64,000 nt of DNA from JASHVB01 sp963762885 (GTDB lineage Bacteria > Pseudomonadota > Alphaproteobacteria > Acetobacterales > Acetobacteraceae): positions 209,631-273,630 of the forward strand of contig CAVXNH010000100.1 in NCBI GenBank assembly GCA_963762885.1, read 5' to 3'. Every line of letters starts with the position of its first letter. The stretch's first letter is position 1. The notes under the pieces were generated by a model that searched no databases, was not told where the DNA came from, and saw nothing but the letters and a program-made list of their open reading frames with translations. The translations under genes and the position numbers were made by a program. Positions 1 through 8,134 of this stretch are shown here, piece by piece.

Positions 1-156
1 GCGCGACGTGTTATCATTCCTATTAACTCCCTGTGTTGTCGGCCCGGACCGCGACTTGCGCCCCAGGGCAGTATTCCCCGAAGAGATTTGAACGGACCGG
101 GCCGCCAGGGCAAGCGGGATTGTGCGGCATTGTGGCGCAAACGCCACCAACAACCG

Positions 157-346
157 TCATCCCCGATCCTTTCCGTCATCCCCGTTCCTGTCCATCATCC
201 CCGTTCCTGTTCGTCATCCCCGTTTCTGTCCGTCATCCCCGCGAAAGCGGGGACCCATGCGGCATGGGTCCCCGCTTTCGCGGGGATGACGAACAGGAAC
301 GGGGATGACGAACAGGAACGGGGATGACGGACAGGAACGGGGATGA
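157..346. repeat. Palindromic repeat with 19-bp tandem arms
   Basis: A near-perfect palindrome centred near 262 pairs GCGAAAGCGGGGACCCATG with its reverse complement. On each side the flank is tandemly multiplied in 19-bp units of the type CGTCATCCCCGTTCCTGTC, about four on the left and three inverted on the right, so the whole 190 bp can fold into one long hairpin. Short ORFs crossing it are artefacts of the repeat. The upstream 1-156 shows no gene. The downstream end abuts the stop codon of the DUF1028 gene on the minus strand, so it could also act as that gene's terminator. Confidence 0.85.
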
Positions 347-348
347 CG

Positions 349-1068
349 CTATCGCCGAAACCGCAGGTCGAGGCCCCTCGCCATCCATGCCGCTTCGATG
401 GCGTCGAGGTCGATGAAGCCCGATGGATCGGCCTTGCGCGGCGCCATCGCCAGGCCCGGCGCCCGCTCACGCCGCCAGATGTCCAGCAGCCGGCGCAGTT
501 CGGCCAGCGGTTGCGGGTGGTCGTCGACTTGCAGGTCGAGGTCGGCGAAATCCTCGGTGGTGGTCAGCTTCATGGCCGCCGATTGCCGGCCGCGGCGGTC
601 GCCACCCGCCGCCTCGCCCGCCTCCATCGCGGCCATCAGGCGCTCGGGCATCGGCAGGTCGGGATTCGCCTGCCAGGTCAGGAGCGTGGCGGAGACAGTG
701 GGCTCGCCGGCCAGCATGTTGCCGGCGACACTGACGCCTGCCGCGGCGACGCTGCCGCACCAGGAGACGCAATTCCCCCCCGTCCAAGCGGCGGTGCGGC
801 CGTGGCGGTCCACCGCGTGGACCTGGCGGATGCCGCGCCCCTCGTCGCCGGCCAATGCCGATTCGATTGCCGCGTCCGGTGGCAGGCCACGCTCCAGGGT
901 GTCCAGGATGGCAGGCGCCAAATAGCGGTTGGTGAAGGACTGGGTGGAGACGGCGCCGACTCCGGCGCGCACGAACGGGCAGGACGCGCCGACCGCGAAG
1001 GCCTTGGTGGCGACCGCGACGGCGAAGGCGCCGGTGGCGGGATCGTGCGCAACGATGGACCAGGTCAT
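349..1068 (-). CDS. DUF1028 family protein (Ntn-hydrolase fold)
   Basis: A 239-residue protein matching the DUF1028 family, whose members have an Ntn-hydrolase-like fold and mostly unknown substrates. The start MTWSIVAHDP at 1068 fits the family's usual N-terminus; an in-frame ATG at 1098 would add ten atypical residues. The N-terminal half carries typical DUF1028 features: a GAFAVAVAT strand, ASCPFVRAGVGAVSTQ, and a conserved GNMLAG segment near the middle. The C-terminal part is compatible with the peptidoglycan-binding-like tail seen in longer members (PQPLAELRRLLDIW). It is transcribed away from the DUF1190/GSPS cluster. No signal peptide is evident, so it is probably cytoplasmic. Its substrate cannot be deduced. 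Confidence 0.85.
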   Translation of the reverse strand: MTWSIVAHDPATGAFAVAVATKAFAVGASCPFVRAGVGAVSTQSFTNRYLAPAILDTLERGLPPDAAIESALAGDEGRGIRQVHAVDRHGRTAAWTGGNCVSWCGSVAAAGVSVAGNMLAGEPTVSATLLTWQANPDLPMPERLMAAMEAGEAAGGDRRGRQSAAMKLTTTEDFADLDLQVDDHPQPLAELRRLLDIWRRERAPGLAMAPRKADPSGFIDLDAIEAAWMARGLDLRFRR

Positions 1069-1172
1069 GAAAACCCAGCGTAAGCGCCTCGCGCGCATGA
1101 GTCATCTCGTGATCCGGTTCGCCAACGGCGGATTCGCTTTGCCGGATCGTTGCGGAAGAGTAGGTGTAGCCT

Positions 1173-1472
1173 ATGCTGCGGGCCAATGTGATCCTGCTTG
1201 TCCTGATGGGAGGCGGCGTGGCCCTTTGGTCGTCGCGGCCGTCCGCCGAATGCCGCGACGCCCGCGCGCGAAACCTGCCCAATGCATCGGCCGTCTGCGG
1301 GCGGTCGAGTTCGTGGACCGGTCACAGCAGCGGCGGTTATTGGGGCGGTGGTTCGTGGGGCAGCCATGCCTGGAGCAGTACCGCGGGGGTCAGTACAGCG
1401 AGCACAAGTTCGATTGCCTCGGTCGCTCGCGGCGGGTTCGGCGCCTCTGCTCACGCTTCTGCCGGGTCCTGA
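1173..1472 (+). CDS. Small exported Ser/Gly-rich protein, DUF1190 (YgiB)-like
   Basis: A 99-residue protein with an N-terminal hydrophobic stretch (LLVLMGGGVAL) that looks like a signal or lipoprotein-type leader. It continues into a Ser/Gly/Trp-rich body and ends in RGGFGASAHASAGS. The RGGFG tail and the position directly before a glutathionylspermidine-synthase-like gene are the hallmarks of DUF1190 proteins (E. coli YgiB/YjfM). It is much shorter than the usual about 200 residues, so it is a reduced member. It is separated from the next gene by 3 bp, indicating an operon with the ATP-grasp enzyme and DUF350. The family assignment rests on tail motif and context only. Confidence 0.6.
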   Translation: MLRANVILLVLMGGGVALWSSRPSAECRDARARNLPNASAVCGRSSSWTGHSSGGYWGGGSWGSHAWSSTAGVSTASTSSIASVARGGFGASAHASAGS

Positions 1473-1475
1473 CGC

Positions 1476-2588
1476 ATGCAGCGGCATCGCCTGACACCTC
1501 GGCCGGACTGGCGCGACCATGCGCGCATGCTTGGGTTTGCCTATGCGGAGATCGCCGGCGAGCCGTACTGGGACGAAACCGCCTGTTGGGAGTTCACCGC
1601 CGCCGAGGTGGATCTGCTCGATGATGCCACGGCGGAACTCGAGCGCCTGACGCGCCTGGCCGCCGACCATGCGATCCGGCAGAACCGCCGCGCGATGCTG
1701 GGCATACCGGAAGCGGTCTGGCCGCTGCTGGTGAAAAGCTGGGAGCGGCAGGAACCCAGCCTGTACGGCCGCATGGACCTGCGCTGGGACGGCAGCGGCG
1801 CGCCGAAACTGCTGGAATACAATGCCGATACGCCAACCTCGCTGTACGAAAGCTCGGTGGTGCAGTGGGAATGGCTGACCTGTGCTTACCCCGACGGCGA
1901 CCAGTTCAACTCGCTGCACGAGGCGCTGATCGCGGCGTGGCCGGGCCTCGGTTTGCCGCCGACGGTGCACTTCACGTGCGTCCGCGATTCCGCCGAGGAC
2001 CGCGGCAACGTGGACTACCTGCGGGATACGGCGATTCAGGCGGGGCTCGATGCGCCGTTCCTTTATGTCGACGAGATCGGCTGGGACGGGCAGCGGTTTG
2101 TCGATCTGGCCAATCGCGAGATACGCGCTGCGTTCAAGCTGTATCCGTGGGAGGGGCTGCTCCGCGATGCGTTCGGCGCGCATATCGCCCAGGCCGCGAC
2201 ACGTTGGATCGAGCCCGCCTGGCGGCTGTTGCTGTCCGGCAAGGGCATCCTGGCGCTGCTATGGGAGCTGTTCCCCGGTCATCCGAACCTGCTGCCGGCG
2301 TTTCGCGAGTCGGGGCGCACCGGGGGTTTGGAAATCGCCAAGCCGCTGTTTGGGCGCGAGGGTTCGAATATCACCGCGCCCGGCCTGCGGACCGACGGTC
2401 CCTATGGCGCCGAGGGTTTCGTCTATCAGGCATGGTCGCCGTTGCCCTGCGTGGACGGCCGTTACGCGGTGATCGGCAGTTGGCTCATCGCGGGCAAACC
2501 GCACGGCATGGGCATCCGCGAGGACGCCACCCCCATCACACGCGACACCAGCCGGTTCGTGCCGCATTTCTTCCGGAGCGCTTCATGA
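1476..2588 (+). CDS. Glutathionylspermidine synthase-like ATP-grasp protein (YgiC family)
   Basis: At 370 residues this is close to E. coli YgiC/YjfC (about 386), the stand-alone homologues of the C-terminal synthetase domain of glutathionylspermidine synthetase/amidase. Visible family signatures are the WDG..KLLEYNADTPTSLYES segment near residues 105-125 and the FKLYPWEGLLRD segment. An ATP-grasp core and KPLFGREGSN follow near residues 285-300. These proteins probably ligate an amine to a peptide carboxylate using ATP, but the true substrate of the YgiC branch is unsettled. It sits between a DUF1190-like gene (3 bp upstream) and DUF350 (4-bp ATGA overlap), which is the conserved arrangement of this envelope-associated module. 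Confidence 0.85.
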   Translation: MQRHRLTPRPDWRDHARMLGFAYAEIAGEPYWDETACWEFTAAEVDLLDDATAELERLTRLAADHAIRQNRRAMLGIPEAVWPLLVKSWERQEPSLYGRMDLRWDGSGAPKLLEYNADTPTSLYESSVVQWEWLTCAYPDGDQFNSLHEALIAAWPGLGLPPTVHFTCVRDSAEDRGNVDYLRDTAIQAGLDAPFLYVDEIGWDGQRFVDLANREIRAAFKLYPWEGLLRDAFGAHIAQAATRWIEPAWRLLLSGKGILALLWELFPGHPNLLPAFRESGRTGGLEIAKPLFGREGSNITAPGLRTDGPYGAEGFVYQAWSPLPCVDGRYAVIGSWLIAGKPHGMGIREDATPITRDTSRFVPHFFRSAS

Positions 2589-2980
2589 CCAGCCTGGCAA
2601 CCCTGCCCAATTTCCTGCTGTACTTCGCGGCATCCGTTGTGTTGTTCGCGGTATTCCTTGTTGTCTATACGCGGCTGGTGCCGCTGCACGAGTGGCGGCT
2701 GATCCGCGAGGGCAATACCGCGGTGGCGCTGGCGCTGGTCGGGGCGATGCTGGGCTTTGCCATGCCGCTTTCGGTGGCGATCGCGCGATCGGCGAACCTG
2801 GCCGACATGGCGGTCTGGGCCGCTGTGTCGCTGGTACTGCAATTGCTGTGCTTCAGCGCGCTGCGCATGCTGCGCCGTGACGCCGGGGCCGCGCTGGCGC
2901 GCGGCGACATGGCGGAGGCGATCCTGCTGTCGGGCGGCTCGGTCGTGCTGGGGCTGCTGAACGCCGCGTGCCTGACCTGA
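2585..2980 (+). CDS. DUF350 family inner-membrane protein (YjfL-like)
   Basis: 131 residues with about four hydrophobic segments, starting MTSLATLPNFLLYFAA and containing the DUF350 features EWRLIREGNTAVALALVGAMLGFAMPL (shown here in two parts of the same stretch: EWRLIREGN and ALVGAMLGFAMPL) and SALRMLRRD. The start ATG overlaps the TGA of the upstream ATP-grasp gene, so translation is coupled. DUF350 (UPF0719) proteins are small integral membrane proteins regularly linked to YgiC-type enzymes and DUF1190 proteins. Their biochemical function is unknown; a role in envelope homeostasis is inferred from that linkage. Confidence 0.85.
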   Translation: MTSLATLPNFLLYFAASVVLFAVFLVVYTRLVPLHEWRLIREGNTAVALALVGAMLGFAMPLSVAIARSANLADMAVWAAVSLVLQLLCFSALRMLRRDAGAALARGDMAEAILLSGGSVVLGLLNAACLT

Positions 2981-3583
2981 TTGGGATTCCTCCAGCCGTC
3001 GCAACCATGCCGGCAAAGCAAGCAAGAATCGCAACGCAGATGAAGAAGTAGATGCGCGCAAAACACGCAGATGGGGCCTGAGTTCCAGCATGGCCGTTCA
3101 CGGTGGAATCCCATCGACTGCACCCCGGTAAGCCGCATTGATGCGATAGCCCATGTCCCATCTGCGTGTTTTGCGTGTATCTGCTTGCATCTGCGCTAAA
3201 ACCTTGTTTGCTTCGACGCGTGCCGGCCAGAACGCCACACGCTCTCCGTGCGGCTCCGTGGTTCTTCGTGTCCTCCGCGTTAAAAGCTTCCTTTGTTGCC
3301 CGAAAACAAGACATCGCGATGTTCCCATAGACTACCGATTCAGCGAACATTCAAATTTCTAATATCCCCGTATGCCAGGCGTCTGCTTCAGCTCGATCAG
3401 GCTGCGGCGGATTTTCTGCCGCGCTCGACCATGTCTCCTTATGCGCGGCATCCCCTGCGCGTCGCGCCGTAACGGATCGGTACGTTCTCGCTTCCCTGTC
3501 GCTATCGGCGGCAGAGGCGTTAGAATGCCCCTCTTGATGGACGGAACCGCATTGGCGGAGAATCCGGGGCGGGAGGAGGCGGA
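2981..3583. repeat. Intergenic region with imperfect inverted repeat
   Basis: No convincing gene. About 3020-3075 (containing CGCAGATGAAG and AAAACACGCAGATG) is the imperfect reverse complement of about 3149-3203 (CATCTGCGTGTTTTGCG and TGCATCTGCGC), with a loop of about 75 bp. A further phrase, CTCCGTGGTTCTTCGTG, at 3240-3290 belongs to the same low-complexity style as the inverted repeats at 17.4, 17.9 and 43.6-44.4 kb. The ORF reading through the right arm is an artefact. 3504-3572 is a separate dispersed element shared with 15780-15848. Confidence 0.6.
3504..3572 (+). repeat. Dispersed about 68-bp element, copy 1 (leader of the molybdo-hydroxylase gene)
   Basis: This segment, from CGGCGGCAGAGGCGTTAG to GGCGGAGAATCCGGGGCGGG, reappears in inverted orientation at 15780-15848 with roughly 85% identity by eye. 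Here it lies directly before the GGAGGAGG ribosome-binding site of the CoxL-like gene. The shared stretch also reads as MPLLMDGTALAENPGR-like peptide in both copies, but neither copy is a credible gene. Confidence 0.55.
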
Positions 3584-5947
3584 ATGGACGGATCGGGCGC
3601 GACGGGATTCGGCATCGGCCAGCCGGTGCGGCGCAAGGAAGATGCGCGCCTTCTGACCGGCAAGGGCCGCTACGGCGACGACTTCACGCTGCCGAGATCG
3701 GCGCATGCGGTGTTCGTCCGCTCGCCCCACGCGCATGCGCGCATCGTTTCAATTAACAAGGATGCTGTCCTGGCCGCACCCGGCGTGCTGGCGGTGCTGA
3801 CCGGCGCGGACTACGTCGCCGATGGGTTGCTGCCGATCCCGCACAACGTTGGGCTGATGCAGCCGCCCGATGTGGCGGTGCGGCTGAGGGCCGCGCCGGT
3901 CGCCACCGCACATTATCCGCTGCCGCCCGACAAGGCGCGGTTTGTCGGCGAGCAAGTCGCACTGGTCGTTGCGGAGACGATTGCGGCGGCTAGGGACGCG
4001 GCCGAATTGCTCGACGTGAGGTATGAAGTTCTACCGTCTGTGGCGTACGCGGCGGACGCCGTACAGCCGGGCGCGCCGTTATTGTGGAACGAGGCGCCGG
4101 ACAACGTCTGCATCGACATCGAGATCGGCAACGAGGCCGCGACCGTGGCCGCGTTTGCCCGCGCCGCGCATGTGGTGCGGTTGGAAACTTTGGCGCAGCG
4201 CGTCACCGGCGTGCCCATGGAGCCTCGAACCATCGCCGGCGCCTACGACGCCGGCAGCGGCGAGTACACGATCTACACCGGCAGCGGCCGCGGCGTTTCG
4301 AAGGTGAGGATCGACCTTTCCCATGTCCTCGGTGTGGCGGAAACGCAGGTGCGCTGCGTCTGCGAGGACATGGGTGGCAATTTCGGCACGCGCAATTTCT
4401 TCTATCCCGAATACGCGCTGCTGCCCTGGGCCGCGCGGCGGATCGGCCGGCCGGTCAAATGGACCTGCGAGCGCACCGAATCGTTTCTCAGCGACTACCA
4501 GGGTCGCGACCTGACGGTCGAAGCCGAGCTGGCGTTGGACGCGGCGGGAAAATTTCTGGCGGTGCGCGGTGCGAATTTGAGCAATCTCGGCGGCCACGCA
4601 TTGTCGTTCGTGTCGTTGCAAAAGGGCATCGGGCTGATGTCGGGGGTTTACCACATCCCGGCGGCTTGGTTCCGCGGCCGCGCCGCCCTTACGAACACGG
4701 TGCCGACCACGCCCTATCGCAGCGCGGGCCGGCCGGAGGTCACCTTCGTGCTGGAACGCCTGGTCGATCTGGCGGCCGATCGTCTGGGCATCGATCCGGC
4801 CGAGTTGCGCCGACGCAACATGATCGCGCGTGATGCGCAGCCTTATGCGAACCCGCTGGGTCTTACGTATGACAGCGGCGACTATCCGGCGGCGATGGAA
4901 AAGGCCTTGGTGCTGAGCGACTGGGATGGGTTTGCCGCGCGGCGCGCGGAAGCGCGGCAACGCGGCAAAAACCGCGGCATCGGCGTCGCCAATTATGTCG
5001 AGCTGACCAGCGGGTCGCCGCGTGAGCGTACCGAGATCACCGTACTGCCGGAGGGCCGGGTCGAACTGGTGATGGGGACGATGTCGTCCGGCCAGGGACA
5101 CGAGACGAGCTTTGCCCAACTTGTCACCGAGTGGCTCGGCGTGCCGTTCGACAGCATTGGCTATGTCGCGCACGACACTGCCCGGGTGGCGGCCGGCGGC
5201 GGTTCGCATTCGGGACGTTCGATGAAGCTGGCGACGACGATCATCGGCCAGGCGACGGACGACATCATCGACAAGGGCCGCAAGATCGCCGGTGTGCTGC
5301 TGGAAGCCGGCGAGACCGACATCGAATACGATCATGGACACTTTCGAGTCGCCGGCACCGATCGCTCGGTCAGCCTGTTCGCGGTGGCGGAAGCTGCCGC
5401 GACCCGCAGTGATCTGCCGGCGGAGTTGCAAGGCGTGCTGGGCGCGGTGTCCGACCAGACACTGCCGGTGGCGAGTTTTCCGTTCGGTGCGCAGGTGTGC
5501 GAGGTTGAGGTCGATGTCGAGACGGGTGACGTAACGATCGTCGCTTATATCGCCGTGGATGATGTCGGCCGTGCGATCAATCCGATGATCGTGCATGGGC
5601 AGACGCATGGCGGGATCGCCCAGGGCGTTGGCCAGGCATTGCTGGAGAACAGTCACTATGACCCGGACAGCGGGCAGTTGCTTGCGGCAAGTTTCATGGA
5701 CTATGCGATGCCACGGGCCGATACCTTCCCCGAATTCATCACCGCACTGAGCGAGGTGCCGTCCCCGACGAACCGGCTGGGTGTGCGATCCGGCGGCGAG
5801 GGCGGTACGACGCCGGCTCTGGCCGTGGTCATCAACGCGATCGTCGACGCATTGAGCGAGTTCGGGTTGAGCCATATCGAGATGCCGGCGACACCGGAAC
5901 GCGTCTGGCGCGCGATACGCGACGCGCAGAAGGCGCGGGCTCCTTGA
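3584..5947 (+). CDS. Xanthine dehydrogenase/CO dehydrogenase-family molybdopterin-binding subunit
   Basis: 787 residues, full length for the large (molybdenum) subunit of xanthine dehydrogenase, aldehyde oxidase and CoxL-type hydroxylases. Seen: the N-terminal GIGQPVRRKEDARLLTG block with GRYGDD, the GGNFGTRNFFYPE block, and TPYRSAGRPE at the position of the form II CoxL active-site loop. The Cys-containing AYxCSFR loop of genuine CO dehydrogenase is absent. A SGGEGGTTPALA motif near the C-terminus fits the catalytic-glutamate region. A strong GGAGGAGG ribosome site precedes ATG 3584. No FAD (CoxM) or iron-sulfur (CoxS) subunit gene is adjacent, so it is an orphan or its partners lie elsewhere. 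Substrate unknown; an aldehyde or N-heterocycle is more likely than CO. Confidence 0.88.
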   Translation: MDGSGATGFGIGQPVRRKEDARLLTGKGRYGDDFTLPRSAHAVFVRSPHAHARIVSINKDAVLAAPGVLAVLTGADYVADGLLPIPHNVGLMQPPDVAVRLRAAPVATAHYPLPPDKARFVGEQVALVVAETIAAARDAAELLDVRYEVLPSVAYAADAVQPGAPLLWNEAPDNVCIDIEIGNEAATVAAFARAAHVVRLETLAQRVTGVPMEPRTIAGAYDAGSGEYTIYTGSGRGVSKVRIDLSHVLGVAETQVRCVCEDMGGNFGTRNFFYPEYALLPWAARRIGRPVKWTCERTESFLSDYQGRDLTVEAELALDAAGKFLAVRGANLSNLGGHALSFVSLQKGIGLMSGVYHIPAAWFRGRAALTNTVPTTPYRSAGRPEVTFVLERLVDLAADRLGIDPAELRRRNMIARDAQPYANPLGLTYDSGDYPAAMEKALVLSDWDGFAARRAEARQRGKNRGIGVANYVELTSGSPRERTEITVLPEGRVELVMGTMSSGQGHETSFAQLVTEWLGVPFDSIGYVAHDTARVAAGGGSHSGRSMKLATTIIGQATDDIIDKGRKIAGVLLEAGETDIEYDHGHFRVAGTDRSVSLFAVAEAAATRSDLPAELQGVLGAVSDQTLPVASFPFGAQVCEVEVDVETGDVTIVAYIAVDDVGRAINPMIVHGQTHGGIAQGVGQALLENSHYDPDSGQLLAASFMDYAMPRADTFPEFITALSEVPSPTNRLGVRSGGEGGTTPALAVVINAIVDALSEFGLSHIEMPATPERVWRAIRDAQKARAP

Positions 5948-6040
5948 GCCTGGTGCTGGTATCCGGCGGCGCGTTGGTCTGCCTGCGTGGCGGCTATGGC
6001 GACGCGCAAGAATTAACGCGGCAACAGGCGCGCGGTCGGC

Positions 6041-6142
6041 GTGCTCATCGTCATGGCGGGCGAAGGCCCGCCATCCACGACTATGCTGCGGAGTGCAACA
6101 AAGTCATGGATGCCGACCTTCGTCGGCATGATGGGGGAAACG
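6041..6142 (+). repeat. Dispersed GTCATGGCGGGC repeat, copy 1
   Basis: The stretch with GTCATGGCGGGCGAAGGCCC, then AAAGTCATGGATGCCGACC and TTCGTCGGCATGATGGGGG, recurs at 44185-44275 almost unchanged. It contains two internal short palindromes (GGCGGGC/GCCCGCC and GCCGACC/TTCGTCGGC). The ORF start proposed at 6041 lies in this element and is not the real start of the downstream epimerase gene. Confidence 0.6.
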
Positions 6143-6205
6143 AGCCCGCTCGCCGCAATCGATCCCGTTATTGTTGCGCGCCGCCTATGTGCGAGGGCAG
6201 AACCG

Positions 6206-7264
6206 ATGAATGATACTGGGACGCATGTTTTGCTGGATCAGGCAACATTGCCTGCGCGCATCGACAGCGTCGAAGTGCTGGACGAGGTGCTGTCACGCCC
6301 CGGTGCGGCACTGATGCACGACCTGGCGCAGGTTCAGGGCGACCTGATGATTCTGGGCGCCGGCGGCAAGATGGGCCCGACGCTGGCGCGGCTTGCGCGC
6401 AACGCCGCGCCAGAGAAGCGCATCATCGCCGTCGCGCGCTTTTCCACGCCGGGGCTGCGCGAGGAACTTGAACGATTCGACATTGAAACCGTCACCGCCG
6501 ACTTGCTCGACCGTGAGTTGCTGCACGCGCTTCCGCAAACGCCCAACATCGTCTTCATGGCGGGTTACAAATTCGGGGCGAGCGACAATCCCGCCCTCAC
6601 CTGGGCGATGAATGTGCACCTGCCGGCGTTGGTCGCAGAGCAGTTTTGCCGCGCGCGCATCGTCGCATTCTCGACCGGTTGCGTGTATCCGTTCGTGCCG
6701 GTGTCGCAAGGCGGCGCGACCGAGGTGACTCCGCCCGATCCACCGGGCGAATACGCCATGACCTGCATCGGCCGCGAGCGCATGTTCCAGCATTTCTCGG
6801 CACTGCACGGTACGGCCGGGCGGCTGTTCCGGCTGAACTACGCGATCGATCTGCGCTACGGCGTGCTGTTCGATATCGCGCGCAAGGTGCGGGATGGTCA
6901 GCCGCTCGATGTCACGATGGGGCATGTCAACGTGATCTGGCAGGGTGACGCCGCAGCACAGGCGCTGCGCTGCTTGTTGCATTGCACGTCACCGACCACG
7001 CCGATCAATGTCAGTGGGCCGGAGACGCTGTCGGTGCGCTGGCTCGCCACCGAATTTGGCCGCCGGCTCGGCCTTGCGCCGGTGGTGACAGGAGCAGAGG
7101 CGGCGGCGTGCTGGCTTACGAATTCGGCTGAGGCGGTCAGGTTGTTTGGCTATCCGGTTGTGCCGCTGGCGACGATGCTGGACTGGGTGGCGGATTGGGT
7201 CGCACACGATCGGCCAAGCCTCGGCAAGCCGACGAAATTCGAAGTGCGCAGTGGTGCTTATTAA
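6206..7264 (+). CDS. NAD-dependent epimerase/dehydratase family protein
   Basis: 352 residues starting MNDTGTHVLLDQ, behind a GAGGG-like ribosome site; the longer upstream reading is repeat DNA. The extended SDR fold is visible: a nucleotide-binding loop LGAGGKMGPTLARLA near residues 50-65, a VFMAGYKFG strand, STGCVYPF in the position of the catalytic Ser/Thr segment, and EYAMTCIGRERM supplying the YxxxR/K-type catalytic region. Members act on nucleotide sugars or related hydroxy compounds. It overlaps the GNAT gene and precedes a DHDPS-family gene, suggesting a small catabolic operon. The substrate is unknown. Confidence 0.8.
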   Translation: MNDTGTHVLLDQATLPARIDSVEVLDEVLSRPGAALMHDLAQVQGDLMILGAGGKMGPTLARLARNAAPEKRIIAVARFSTPGLREELERFDIETVTADLLDRELLHALPQTPNIVFMAGYKFGASDNPALTWAMNVHLPALVAEQFCRARIVAFSTGCVYPFVPVSQGGATEVTPPDPPGEYAMTCIGRERMFQHFSALHGTAGRLFRLNYAIDLRYGVLFDIARKVRDGQPLDVTMGHVNVIWQGDAAAQALRCLLHCTSPTTPINVSGPETLSVRWLATEFGRRLGLAPVVTGAEAAACWLTNSAEAVRLFGYPVVPLATMLDWVADWVAHDRPSLGKPTKFEVRSGAY

Positions 7265-8124
7265 ATCGGTGGAGCGGATCGCGCTGGACGACGCGCTGTT
7301 GCCGCAGGCGCAGGCGCTGTCCGACGAGGCAGGCTGGAATCAAAAGCACGGCAGACTGGCAGGTGTTCCAACGCGACGGCGAGGTGTTCGGCGTGATGGA
7401 CGGCGAACGGCTGGTGGCGACCGCTGCCCTTCTGCCGTACGGCGCGGATTTCGCGTGGGTTTCCATGGTGCTGGTGACACGCGAATTCCGCAGGCGTGGC
7501 CTGGCAAAAGCGCTGATGCAGGCGTGTCTGGGACGGCTGCGCGCGCAGCGGCGGGCGGCGTTGCTTGACGCGACGGAGGCGGGCGAGCCGATCTATCGCG
7601 CACTGGGCTTTACCACGCTGACGCGGATGACGCGTTGGGCGGGAATTGGCGGATGTGGTGGCAATCCTCCCCCTCCCCTGGAGGGAGGAGGCCGGGGGGA
7701 GGGGGAGACTTTTTCTAATTCCTCTTCCTCTTCTCCTTCTTTTTCTTCCTTGCAGAACCTCGACACATCAACATTCGGCGCCGACCGCAAATTCCTCCTG
7801 GACGACTTTCTAACCCGTCCCGGCGCCGCCGCATGGACCGACGGCGAGAACGCCACCCTGCTGCGACCCGGCCTCCATGCCTCGCACATCGGCCCCGTCA
7901 TCGGCATCCCCCACCACGCCTCCCCCCTGCTCCACCAGGCCATCGATGCCGCGCCCGGCCCCATAGTGATCGACATGCTCGACGCCGGCGCCGATTTGAC
8001 AGCCAATCTCGCCCAGCGCGGCTTCACGCGGCGCCGAGGCTTTTGCCGCATGGCGCTCGGCCGCGACACATTGCCTGGCGATCCGACGCGATTGCTCGCT
8101 GCTGCCGGCCCGGAATTCGGTTAA
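7254..8124 (+). CDS. GNAT N-acetyltransferase, double GNAT domain, frameshifted near N-terminus
   Basis: The N-terminus (GTG 7254, VLIKSVERIALDD..QALSDEAGWNQ) and the remainder (TADWQVFQRDGEVFGVMDG onward) are in different frames. Removing one A from the AAAA run at 7342-7345 joins them into WNQSTADW, the usual motif of this family. The acetyl-CoA loop region VLVTREFRRRGLAKALM and ALLDATEAGEPIYRALGF are intact. After the first domain comes a low-complexity insert (7665-7765), then a C-terminal GNAT-like domain ending GFCRMALGRD. The gene overlaps the upstream epimerase stop. Either the break is a sequencing error or the gene is a recent pseudogene; the intact codon pattern on both sides favours error. 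Acceptor substrate unknown. Confidence 0.75.
7665..7765 (+). repeat. Low-complexity CCTCCCCCTCCCCTGG-type insertion inside the GNAT gene
   Basis: A purine/pyrimidine-biased block reading CCTCCCCCTCCCCTGGAGG, then GGGGGAGGGGGAG, then a TTCCTCTTCC-rich tract, lies between the two acetyltransferase domains and is translated as NPPPPLEGGGRGEGE and a poly-Ser run. Similar text occurs in an intergenic position at 46983-47030. It therefore looks like an intergenic repeat inserted in frame. Confidence 0.6.
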
Positions 8125-8134
8125 GGAGCATAAG

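Noticed and set aside
4079..5875. 598-codon open frame antisense to the molybdo-hydroxylase
   Set aside because: Shadow frame with the same composition bias; the sense frame is a full conserved protein.
7254..8124. Programmed ribosomal frameshifting in the GNAT gene
   Set aside because: AAAA alone is a weak slip site with no stimulatory structure seen, and similar one-base errors occur in many other genes here.
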